Positions 54,503 through 64,000 of a DNA stretch of 64,000 nucleotides are shown here, piece after piece. The stretch's first letter is position 1. The number at the start of each line of letters is the position of its first letter. The DNA is from Lasiosphaeris hirsuta (Eukaryota > Ascomycota > Sordariomycetes > Sordariales > Lasiosphaeriaceae): contig JAUKUA010000001.1 in NCBI GenBank assembly GCA_030549175.1, positions 4,402,001-4,466,000 on the forward strand, read 5' to 3'. The notes under the pieces are model-generated. The model did no database searches. It saw nothing but the letters and a program-made list of their open reading frames with translations, and had not been told where the DNA came from. The position numbers and the translations under genes were made by a program.

Positions 54503-57500
54503 ATGCAGCAATCATTTGCTCCACCGCAGGCGCGAGACCAGCGAGAAGCGTATGGATACTACGAGTACAACCCCCAGGCGACCGAGGATCACGAGGAGCA
54601 CGACGACCATGGCCGCGACCACAACGCCAACGAGCACAATGACGCGCTTGCCGACCACGAAGAAGAGGACGCCGAGGTCAGGAAAAAGAGCTCGATGCCA
54701 GTGCTGCTGGGAAGGCCGCCAAACTACAAGCCGACGCCGTTGAGATGGCCCTTCATCACCGTCGTTATCATACTGCTGTTCATTGCCATCGGCCTGGTCG
54801 TCTACGCCAAGAAAGCCATGCCCAACTCGGAGGGCGACGCCATCATTCTGGGCCTCAACCCGACCGCCACCACGGGCGACAGTCCTACCGCCGGTCCAAC
54901 TCAACGACGATTTGCTCGCGCTGCTGTTGTCAACGCGTCCACGCCAGTCTCTGTCGACGCCCTTTCCTCGACCGCTAATGTCGCCAGCTCAGTTGTTCTT
55001 ACTACCATCCCCAGCTCCGATGTCGTTGCCACCACCTCTCTCCCAACATCCCCTGGTACCGCGACTATCTCTCCCTCCCTGGTTGGATCACTTCCCCATT
55101 CCAGCCATCTCTCCGATGTCTCTGCGACGGGCGGCACAGATTCAGCATCCGGCTCCACGTCTGCGCCAGTTTCTGCCTCAACATCCACTGGCAGTTTCCC
55201 GGCTACCAACTCCGAGACGAGTAGCACCGGGGTATCTAATTCTGGGACCAGCTCCGGTACCAGCTCCGGGGGAGCAGCCAACACCGGAACGACGAGGACG
55301 CCTTCCAGCCGCGTGACTCCATCTCTCACAACTCTTACAGGCATCTCTGAGACCATAACTTTGACCATAGATCCCTCAGTAACCGGGACTGGAACAAATA
55401 CGGACTTCAATTACAACAAGAACGCGGCATCCAACACGACGACCATGCTGGTTCCGACTGGAACCTCGGTTAGGCTCACCACATTCAACGTAACAATGCC
55501 TGAATCAACGACCACCTTCATCAGCACTGTGACTAGCGTCCACCTCACTACGGTCCTGACCGAGAGCACATTTCTTACCACAGTCGTGTCGAGTAGCTTT
55601 ACTGTGTTCCCAACATCGTTTCAAGGCCTCCTCCCTCCGGGGTTTACCTTCAACGGCACCTTTCCTCCTCCTCCTCCTCCTCCAACTACCTCGAGTGGGG
55701 GTGGCCCCGAGCCCTCCGGGGGGCCTGCAGGGACAACCGTTTTCTACGAGTTCACCACGGTTTTCTCTTCGGTCACCACTGTGTCGTCTGTGTCGTCTGC
55801 CACAACGGTATTCGAATCGGCTGTTGTCAGCACTCTTCCAGCCACCATCATTCCCGAAGTCGGGCCCGTCACCGTCACATACTACGAGACAATAGTTCCT
55901 ACCCACAACGGTCCCGCCACTGTCGAGCAGCCTGCAACTCAGTTACCAAACAAGCCTGATGCGCCGAAGAACGGCGATCCTGTGCAAGTAACCAATATCC
56001 AAATTGTTGACGGGACCACTGTTGGCGTGCTCAAGACCCAAGCGCCGACTGTCGTCGTCGTCGGTGCCAACGAGCAGGTTGTGACACAAGTTGAACGTCC
56101 TGTTGAAACGGGGGTGGTGCAAGTTGGAGGAACGGTTGTCACAAACTATGTGGTTATCACCCCTTCCCCAGGAGTTGCCGTTGAGCGGGTCGCAACTGTT
56201 GGCGGCACGCCAGTAACCGTTGTCAAAAACGCAGATCCTGTGACGGTCGAGACTGTAATAGGGGGCGTGCGTCAAACCGTTGTGCAGACTCCGCCGCCCC
56301 AGACAATAGTCTCGGTAGCTGGGGGGACGGTTACAACGATCAAAGACTTTGTCGCACCCGCTGCGGCTGGGCAGGGTGTCACATACACCTTGGTCTCCAA
56401 CGCAGGAGGAACTCCTGTGACACAGGTCGTTGTCACGACCCCCGTGGGACCACCGTACCAGCCCATATCTTACACGGTTGTCAAGGATGTTGGGGGCACC
56501 AAGGTCACTGAGGTTGTCGTCACCACTCCTCCTCCGGGTCAAGCCTTCTCTTACACCGTCGTCAGCACGGTTGGTGGCACACCGGTCACCCAGGTCGTCG
56601 TCGCAACGCCAACCGGAGCCCCGTTTCAGCCTGTGTCCTATACCACGGTGAGAAACGTCGGCGGCACGCCTACGGTTATCACTATCACGCCGCCACCAAC
56701 TAGCTTTGTGACGACGATCAACGGAACCCCAGTGACGGTGGTTACCCAGCCACCAGTGACGAGCTTTACTTCAACGGTGGGGGGGTCGCTGACTACAGAG
56801 ATAGTTGTCACGACCCCATCCGGCACAGGACTCATTACCCTGACTTTTGTATCGACCTCTGGAGGCACACTGAGCTCCTATACGAGCACGTTATCGCCAA
56901 CAACTTTTGTCACTACAATATCCGGAAAGCTGACGACCATCACGTCGACCCCTTCCGCCTCAACTAGCTTTTCGACCCGCAAGCCATCGACGAGAACTCT
57001 CACATCCACTTCGACGCCAAGCAGCTCGCCAACTGGGGGAATCAGTGCGCTCCCCACAGTTGTCGCCTCAACCAAGGTCTATACCTGGACCCATGCCGAC
57101 ATCTTTGTGGGGACCTTCTTACCCCCTTTGCTAGGGGTTGGCCTGGTCATCCTGCTGCGGGTCATCGACCTGAACGCGAAGCTCTACCAGCCCTTCCAGT
57201 CGTTAGCACAAGCGGGTGGCGCTCAGGGGGCCGAGTCGCTCACAATGCAGTATACGGGCTTGATGGCATTCATTACACCGGTCGTGACGCTTCTTCAAGG
57301 CCATCCTGTACCCTTCATCACAACATTGATGGTCGGATGCGCCTCATTCATAGTTCCGCTGGCCACCGAGGCGATCGGCTTGAAGCTGCACGGATATTGC
57401 TATTTGAACACGGCGAGCCAACAATGCGGGCCGTCGCTGGGTATCAGTCCGGTTCCGGCTAACGCCTTGATCGGGCTGATTTCCGCTGTCATCGTGTTGC

Positions 57501-58685
57501 TACTCCTGATTCTGTTCTTCATGCGGAGATGGGCGACTGGACTAAATGCAAACCCATGGAGCATTGCCGGTATCGCATCTTTATCAGGTAGCACCCAGGT
57601 TCGCATCAGGCAGAGCAGCCAACAGGCCATCAAGAGGGCCGTATCGCAGAAGCAGTACGGGCTGGGGTGGTTCCAAAACGCTCTTGGACGCAATGAATAC
57701 GGCATCATCCTCATGGATGAGTCGGGCCGTGGCCTACACGATCATGGCGAAATCGACAGTGACTCGGACGGGTTGAGCAGCACCGGGGCAGCCGAAGGAC
57801 CCCAGACCCTCCCATTCATGACGCTGCGGCATCCATGGCGGATCTCACTGATTTTGTTCGAGCTCGCGGTACTGATCTTCATCATTTATTATCACGTGTA
57901 CTATCACGGCAAAGTGAGCGACGGAGGCCGGCTTTGGGGCGCCATGAACTCGAATTCGTTCGGTGTGCGCTTCATATCTGCCATCATCGGTGTGATTATT
58001 GCCTTTTGCTGGCAGTCGTTCTTTCTCGGTTAGTCTTGACTTTACGAGGCCCCTTTCGCCGTCTTGGCCAAGCTAACTCTCTCTAGGCGTCAGCGTCATG
58101 ACCCCCTACCAACTCATGGCTACGCGCACCCAGCCCGCCGCACGTTCCATCCTCCTATCTCTCTCCACGAATCCTTTCTCGGGCATCTACGCGGCTGTCA
58201 AGCAGCGCCACCTCTTCTTTTTTGCTACATCCCTCGCCGCCATCCTCTCCGAGTTCCTTCCGGTGCTACTCTCCAACGTACCGTTCAGCCTGTCTCAGAC
58301 GGGCGTCACCGCCACCGTCTGCACCGCCATGAGTGGCCTGTTCCTCAGTATCCATATTGCCGTTCTCATCGCGTCCTTCTTCATCCGCTATCCGCCCATG
58401 CCGGTCGATCCGCGCTCAGTTGCCGGTGCCATGTACTATGTGTCACAGTCACACATGCTCACGAGCGACTTTGACGGAGTTTCGCAGCTCGATGCCGAGG
58501 ATCGCGATCGCCGGGTGAAAGAGTCGGGGAGACGCTATTTCTATGGCGTGTTGGTGGGCGGGACGTGGCGGAGGATGGGCGTTGACTATGATCTAGGGCC
58601 GAGCGATGAGGTGGTGACGACGTACAGGGGGGCGAGGAGTGATGAGGCGCCGGCGATGGACTCGCATGACTATCGGAATATTTGA
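54503..58685 (+). CDS. DUF3433-like large membrane protein with Ser/Thr-rich VGGTPVT-repeat ectodomain
   Basis: Exon 1 54503-58028 and exon 2 58087-58685, with a 58-nt intron (GTTAGT..GCTAAC..CTAG), encode 1374 residues. Start MQQSFAPPQARDQREAYGYY; acidic His-rich cytosolic part; PPNYKPTPLRWP leading to TM1 (FITVVIILLFIAIGLVVYAK). Then some 760 residues rich in Ser, Thr, Val and Pro, including a poly-Pro run and, at about 55960-56880, eight or so related modules built on VGGTPVTxVVVxTP and SYTxVxxVGGT. These would be heavily O-mannosylated outside the cell. After that come several TM helices of the DUF3433 type (FVGTFLPPLLGVGLVILLRV, LMAFITPVVTLLQG, LIGLISAVIVLLLLILFF, ISLILFELAVLIFIIYYH, FISAIIGVIIAFCWQS, HLFFFATSLAAILSEFLPVL). 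Probably a wall-facing structural or sensor protein; function unknown. The 5' choice of ATG is by coding content. Confidence 0.82.
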
Positions 58686-59288
58686 GGGAGTCATCTTTTG
58701 TCTATACCTCGTTGTTTGACTCGCAAAGCAGCATCGCATGTGTTTGGTGTTTGGGATTTTTTTCGGGATGATCTGCATGACTACCTAGATTTGGATAATT
58801 TGGCGGAAGAGGCAAAGCATAAGGTACATAAGAAGCCATGGGTGTGATCGGGAATTTCAAGAGTGGGGCGTGTTTGGAAGGAATGATACCATTGAGAGTT
58901 TTTGGGTTGTTTGCAATAGCTTCATAGCTTACACGATGATGATCGAGTGAGTTAGCAGCGCGCGGTGGTTGGGTTCAAGCGGAGAGGTGTCAGAACGAGA
59001 AGATGAAAATTGAGAAGCCCCGGGTGGGCATTAATATCAGGGGACGAGTTTCCAGGTGTCCCAAGAGTTCCCGAATGCCACCTCGCTGCTATCATCTCGC
59101 GGGCTTCGTCAAGGGGTCAAATCATCCCGGTCAGCGGACTCGTCAAGCCTTCGAAGGCGTCTGAGCAATGTCGACTGAAACAGTTGATTGGTATGTGGGC
59201 AGAAGGGTCTCTCAAAATTACATACCCCATGACAACTCCGGCTTCGGATCAAAAGCATATCAAAGCATCAACCATCCCGCCCGATCCC
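58686..59288. other. Intergenic between convergent genes
   Basis: 3' flanks only; nothing else seen. Confidence 0.4.
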
Positions 59289-61313
59289 CTAGACTCGGTG
59301 CTCCCCTTGTCTTGCTGCCCGGGCGGATATCAGCTGATCCTGAATGTGAACCCAAGTTTCCAACGAGGCGTGCGAGCCTTCAAGGGCACCCAGGGCATCC
59401 ATATACGACCCATCCGTCGAGCTTTCCTCGTTCGCCAGCGCCACTTCCTCCACGAGCCGCGTGAAAGCTTCGTGCAGCCCGGGCGGTGTCCCTACCCGCT
59501 CCGCCAAGAGCTCGGCTGCCGTCTTGCCGCTACCGTCCGTCGCCTCGGCGTCCAACCCCCGCAGGCTGTGGGCCGCGAGGATCCGCGACAGGTCCTCATC
59601 GCCGTGCTGCGCGGCGATGTGCAGGATGGTCGACTGGGTGTTGGTCACGATGCGGTAGTCGACGTGGCGCCGCAGCAGAATGCGCAGGAAGGCGTGGCAC
59701 GAGTACCGAGTGCCGGATCGCCTCTGGCAGCGGCGTGTCGCCGTCCTCGTCCAGGTTGTGCATGTTGGCCCCCCAGGTCCAGCAGGTACTCGCCGGTCAC
59801 GGCGTTGTTGGCCGCCGCCGCCCCGCGAGAGCGGCGTCCCCTGCGCCTTGGACTTGCCTTCGAGCTGCGCCCCGGCCTGCAGCAGCGGCCGTATAAACTC
59901 GACGTTATCGTGGTAGTAGGTCGCATGGTGCAAGGTGCCCGTCCATAAAAATCGCGTGCGCAAACGTTGCTTCCTGCGAGCACAAGCAGCTCGACACACC
60001 GCGCGGAGGGTGCGCTGCACGCTTTGCTTCGGGGCCATATTGTTGTGCAGCTGCGTAATGCAGTGGCGTGCGCCCAGTCTCATCCTGGGCCTTCAGCAAA
60101 CTTTGTGAGGCCGTCAGGGATATCAGACGAGGGTTCCTTCCGCGCCCAAAAGACCGGAAACCACTTCTGAAAGACTGGTGACGTTACCTTACAGAGGCTG
60201 CGTATGTCGTGGAAGATGTGAATAACCGAGGTGCAATAAAACTTGATCCGGTTCCTCGAGATGGAGATCAAATCCACGCAGTGTCGATCCAGGTGTTTTA
60301 CGACAGCGTCTTTATATGCTTCCCGAGTCGAATAAGGCCCTGGATCCATCTCGCTCACAAAGCCAAACGCAGAAATTGTGAGGGGCAAAGCCCCAAACGA
60401 TGCGGAGACGATGCCCAAAGCTCCGTTGACCGATTCAAGTCACGCCAGCCTTTTGAATCTTGCCCCTGTGTTCTTGTTTGAACGCATGCCGAAAACGCTC
60501 GAGAATGGCCAAAGGTTCGTCTCCACGAGATACGGCGCTCTCCACCCCACACACAAGAGATTCCGCAACGTGGTAGGAAGATCTGGCTCGAAACTGAATG
60601 TACGACCGGAGCGCGATGTAAGAATCCATGCGAACATCACTACCAAAGGGCTTTGCGGTCGCCGCACGATCGCCAATGAGCAAGTAGATGTCCCTGCATT
60701 GATGTTCTCGTCTCAGGAAATGGGTAGATATCGATTTCATCGATGCCGATACATAGCGCTTCAAGCGTAAGCCATAATATTGAGGGCTCATGGGCTCCGG
60801 GGTGAGAGGCGCCGTGGCGGTGGCGTAGGCCTTGGGCATCATCTTGTCCATGGCTTCAGCAACTCCAGGCAGAGTGAGCTAGATCTGCGCTAAGATGGTC
60901 CAGAGTACATCGATGACAGAGGGGGCTTCATCCTGGCCGTCAAGGGGGAAGAAGTAGACAATTTGCTCATCGTTTGAATCATCCCTTAGCTACTGGGTGA
61001 TGTACCTCGACAAGTCTGATTTTCCGATCTGAATCGAGTAAAGGTCCAGTGTACATAGTACGGTGTTTCCTAGCTGATTCTTCCGCGCGGTGTATAATGA
61101 GTGGCTGTCATGTGAGCTATATTGTATTGGGTCGGGGCTTGACATGTAGCTCTGAAGAGAACTCTCGAGACCGCTAGCCTTACGTCTCCACACATCCTAG
61201 AGATAACCACAAAGTGCTTTTGTTATTACTAAAGCCCCATCGAGTACTAATGTTACCCAAATCTTGGCATACAAGGCGGTACTAGCAGTAAGGAAGTTGT
61301 GGCTGTCGGCCAT
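59289..61313 (-). pseudogene. Ankyrin-repeat protein, inactivated mainly by TAG codons
   Basis: From ATG 61313 (MADSHNFLTASTALYAKIWV) one frame reads through three TAGs: after KALCGYL (61197), after SDLSRYITQ (60990) and after TILAQI (60879). Between them the sequence is good (DVWRRKASGLESSL, NDEQIVYFFPLDGQDEAPS, PKAYATATAPLTPEPMSPQY, QCRDIYLLIGDRAATAKPFG, ALRSYIQFRARSSYHVAE). Then a TGA after KAGVT, a small frame slip at WGFAP|LTISAFGFVSEM, HCVDLISISRNRIKFYCTSV and FHDIRSLCKV. Ankyrin units follow with several more slips (ETGRTPLHYAAAQQYGPEAK, LHHATYYHDNVEFIRPLLQA, STILHIAAQHGDEDLSRILA). The family is common beside fungal recognition genes. Function in intact form unknown; dead here. Confidence 0.75.
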
Positions 61314-62218
61314 TGTTTGCTGCGAAACCCAAGTGTAGAGTCTGGAGTTGAAAGCTTTGGTCAAGGCGACGTTGAAGCTGGAGGAATGATTATATAGAGA
61401 GGGACTGGTCGAAAATGGATGGCGTGGGGGGCTTGGCGACGAACAAACCCCGCTGAATAGGTAGGTCATTGTACCTTATCAGCCATTATTTTGGTATGAT
61501 TTTCAGCCTGGCTATAGTGACCGTGATTCAAAATAGGGTGTCTTGCAAGGATCCGCTCCTGGACCCAGTTTTGGGAAACTAGCCCCCCACCAGCAAATAT
61601 CACCGTTTTCCTTTGCCGCAGACAAGCAACCACCGTTAACAGACCCACTGAAACTGCTGCTCGTTCTTAGAGCGTAACTCCAACGTACCCGAGCCAAATT
61701 TCAATTCTTTAAACTACAGATACAGCGTTTACCAATATAAACTAACTGTGTTATATAGAAAGGAAGCATCGGAGAAAATAGTAAATCGAGTGGGAAAGTA
61801 GAATTACCGTGCGGTCGCTTGCATGTTAAGAAAGAATCGGAGCACGGGCCATGTGACCGTCTAGCGTGTTTCCCCGATCGCTCCAAAAACCACACCGTAT
61901 CCCAGCGAGAACCTCGTGAGAGGTGCGAGGTTGGCTCCTTCCGTCGCTTTCGCATCACATTTCTGTCATTTTAACTCGCCTTCACGCTTTCCCGCCCTTC
62001 CTTCTTCATCGCGCGACACACGCACCTTGGCCTTGCACGCGCACGCGCGTGCGGGTCGCTGACAATGGTCTGCTGCACGGCTTCACGTACCTCTGCTGTG
62101 CGCCCGGTGGAGGCACGTGATGACGGCATCGTCAAAATGCCTCTTTGGTGCGTTTGCGGACAACGTTTTTTTTTTTCCCACCGTCTCGTTCCCTCGTTCC
62201 CCGCTCCTCCGCTCCATC
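61314..62218. other. Intergenic between divergent genes
   Basis: Holds upstream regions of the ankyrin pseudogene and the HNH gene, including a T-run at about 62166-62177. No gene seen. Confidence 0.45.
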
Positions 62219-63432
62219 ATGACGACGCACCGCCACCAATCGTCCCTGGAGGGCTTGATCGACTTTTGCGCTCCGCAGCCGCTCTTCGCCGGCGCCGCCG
62301 AGCGCGCACGGGCGATCGCCCCGCTTCCACCGTATTGTCGGTCACCTGGAGGCGATAGATCGCCCCGGCCCCGGCGGGCCGTACAACCGCCCGGCGCTCG
62401 TCCGCCTCACGTTCGAATACGCACGCTCGCCCGAATTGCAGGATAAGTTTCTCACATTCTTCTTCCAATCGGTTGCCGTTGGTATGTTCGACGGCGATCT
62501 TGACAACACGACGTGAACCAGCCTCCGCAACCCAGTCCTTGAGGTTGCCAAGCTCCTCATGACGAATTTCTTCCTGCCTCGTAGGTTCTGTTCTCCCTTA
62601 CTGGCCGTGTCAGCCTAAGGGCTTTAAAGCTGGGCTAACAGATCCCTCGTCACGGCAAGTTCGAGCTTCCTCCAACAAAACACCGCAGCCCTCACCTGGC
62701 CATCACGCCGCTCTCCAATACATACTCTCCCAGGAGGAACAGCAATACATGCAGGATTTTGTCGGGACGCCCGAGCGCCTGTCTGCCCTCCGGGAAGCCT
62801 GTCTCCCCCGAGACCGTCATCGTTGCGTCGTCTCTCGTGCGTTCAACAAGGCGGAAGCTATCACGCGGTTTAGAGACCAAGGTCCGGCCGTGGATAACGA
62901 CGGGGATCCACTTTTCGGCAATACTTATGCACACGTCGAAGTCGCCCACATTATCCCCTACGGCCTGACAAAGTCGGGAGATGGTATGTTAGACGAGCCA
63001 AAGCAGTCGGCAATCATCATCCTTAACATGTTTGATCTCGGCGTCGTCCACCTTATCGAAGGGACCGATATAAATCGGCCGTATAACGGCATCACCCTCA
63101 GCCTGGAGATGCATAAGAGCTTTGGACAATATGACATCTTCTTCGACCGTGTGCCGGACAGCCCCCCTCACACCTACCGCATCAGCACCTTTCTGCCTCC
63201 CGGGCTTGAGGACTTACTGCCGATAACAAGGAACCTGTTTTCACACTCAACCATCGACCCCCCCTCGGAACGCCTCCTAGGCCTCCATCGTGCTGTCGCT
63301 TATATCCTCCACCTATCGGGCGCCGGCGATTACATTAACAAGATTCTCCGGGATATGGAAGACGGGGTTGTGCGGGGAGATGGGTCTACGGAGCTGGGAG
63401 TCCTAGTGGATCTTGCCCTGAAGGTGCGATGA
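62219..63432 (+). pseudogene. Fungal HNH-domain protein; 5' part damaged, HNH part intact
   Basis: ATG 62219 opens MTTHRHQSSLEGLIDFCAPQ. Near 62320 the frame slips so that HRIVGHLEAIDRPGPGG, YNRPALVRLTFEYARSPEL and QSVAVGMFDGDLDNTT lie in another frame, ended by a TGA at 62514, after which LRNPVLEVAKLLMTNFFLP follows in that frame. A 61-nt intron (62581-62641) joins this in frame to the second exon: SSNKTPQPSPGHHAAL, GTPERLSALREACLPRDRHR, CVVSRAFNK, then the HNH core EVAHIIPYGLTK .. ILNMFDLGVVHLIEG .. INRPYNGITLSLEMHKSFG, ending ILRDMEDGVVRGDGSTELGV. Such HNH modules are probable DNA nucleases, but in this fungal family the role is unknown. A shorter protein from ATG 62749 (227 residues) could still be made. 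Confidence 0.72.
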
Positions 63433-64000
63433 CGGACGTCCTGGTGGACCCCAGCCTTGTAATATTTGGCTACTTTAGAGTGCAGACTCTGTCTTGCATC
63501 ATTTGTCATCTCTTATGGCGCGCTCATTCTCCTGCCCGACATGAATAGATTTGTCGCTGCGTAATAGCTTATGCCGCTAGATAAAGGTGAGTAGTCTGCT
63601 TAACCATCCATCTCTATGGCTCAGAGCTCAGCACATTTGCCCAGAAGACCAGAATTTCATCACGGAGGCACTTGCCGCCCCTTGGCTCAGCCAGGAAACA
63701 TGGTTTAGTTCCTCCGATTTGCATTGCCGTTGATCCAAGATTCGTCCGAACTGCCCAAGTCGCCGATCGGGTCTCACCACAAAGGGTCCTCGACTTGGAG
63801 ACGCTCTACGGGGCGGCTCAACGACCTCCACAATTCAATCGACGCTATTTACTCTATCATTCGTTAGTAAAGTAAATCGAGGCTAGGAGGAAACGTCTCC
63901 AACTTGGTAAGAACTCTCCCACGTGGTATGTCTTAAAGACGTTGACAGATTAAAGTGACCCAAAGGAATGTATTATTTACGTTCGAAGACAAGTGTTACC
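63433..64000. other. No feature recognised
   Basis: The last 570 bases show no supported gene on either strand. Confidence 0.4.

Noticed and set aside
54901..56868. Several long minus-strand frames
   Set aside because: They mirror the Ser/Thr/Val-rich repeats of the DUF3433-like gene and are antisense shadows.
59010..59948. Plus-strand frame of 312 codons
   Set aside because: Antisense to the ankyrin pseudogene, Arg/Pro-rich, no motif.
1..64000. CRISPR arrays, bacterial operons, 5S rRNA or intact tRNA genes
   Set aside because: None seen; the genes and introns are eukaryotic, and no 5S or cloverleaf sequence could be recognised by eye.
1..64000. UAG reassigned to an amino acid
   Set aside because: The same broken genes also have frame slips, TGA and TAA stops, and the changes fit RIP. 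Several genes, including the transposase and HMG-CoA lyase frames, also end at TAG.

Overview
The window is filamentous-ascomycete (Pezizomycotina) nuclear DNA. Genes carry short spliceosomal introns (about 50 to 100 nt, GT..AG, with CTGAC/CTAAC-like branch sites). Families are typical of moulds: HET domain, PNP-NACHT-ankyrin NLR, PTH11-like receptor, fungal HNH protein, DUF3433-like membrane protein. Many broken genes and transposons carry stop codons of the kind left by repeat-induced point mutation (RIP: CAG/CAA to TAG/TAA, TGG to TAG). A Sordariomycete is the best guess; nothing here fixes the species.

Layout. 1-1044: 3' part of a single-pass membrane protein gene. 3003-3803: RraA-like aldolase. 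4.9-8.6 kb: decayed unknown fungal genes, one split only by an in-frame TAG. 8.7 and 18.7 kb: two copies of a foldback repeat. 9.5 kb: a tiny gene. 10.0-14.1 kb: an intact ankyrin/coiled-coil gene beside a broken C2H2 zinc-finger/coiled-coil gene. 14.4-15.6 kb: half of an MFS transporter, broken. 16.75-18.08 kb: intact TauD/TfdA-like dioxygenase. 19.6-26.5 kb: almost gene-free. 26.5-27.4 kb: bZIP factor. 29.6-32.7 kb: HET-domain and HMG-CoA lyase pseudogenes. 32.7-33.4 kb: a 638-bp element with 46-bp terminal inverted repeats. 34.1-36.9 kb: a pogo/Fot1-like transposase split by a 1109-bp solo LTR. 37.3-40.3 kb: an NLR-type gene. 40.5-42.0 kb: PTH11-like receptor pseudogene. 43.0-46.9 kb: a very large MYND zinc-finger gene with an in-frame TAG near its 3' end. 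47.5-48.2 kb: secreted copper-only superoxide dismutase. 49.4-50.1 kb: decayed cell-surface protein. 51.0-51.9 kb: ribosomal protein eL42. 54.5-58.7 kb: 1374-residue DUF3433-like membrane protein. 59.3-61.3 kb: ankyrin pseudogene. 62.2-63.4 kb: HNH-domain gene with a damaged 5' end.

How it fits together. Conserved genes (eL42, the dismutase, the dioxygenase, the RraA-like protein, the DUF3433-like protein) are intact and look like islands. Between them lie self/non-self recognition families (NLR, HET, ankyrin, zinc-finger) and transposon debris, most of it inactivated. The one full-length recognition-type gene is the NLR. It sits directly beside the nested transposons, and its ankyrin array of near-identical 99-bp units looks recently rearranged. 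That locus is the best candidate for an active, fast-evolving system. All calls come from reading the sequence; no database search was possible.
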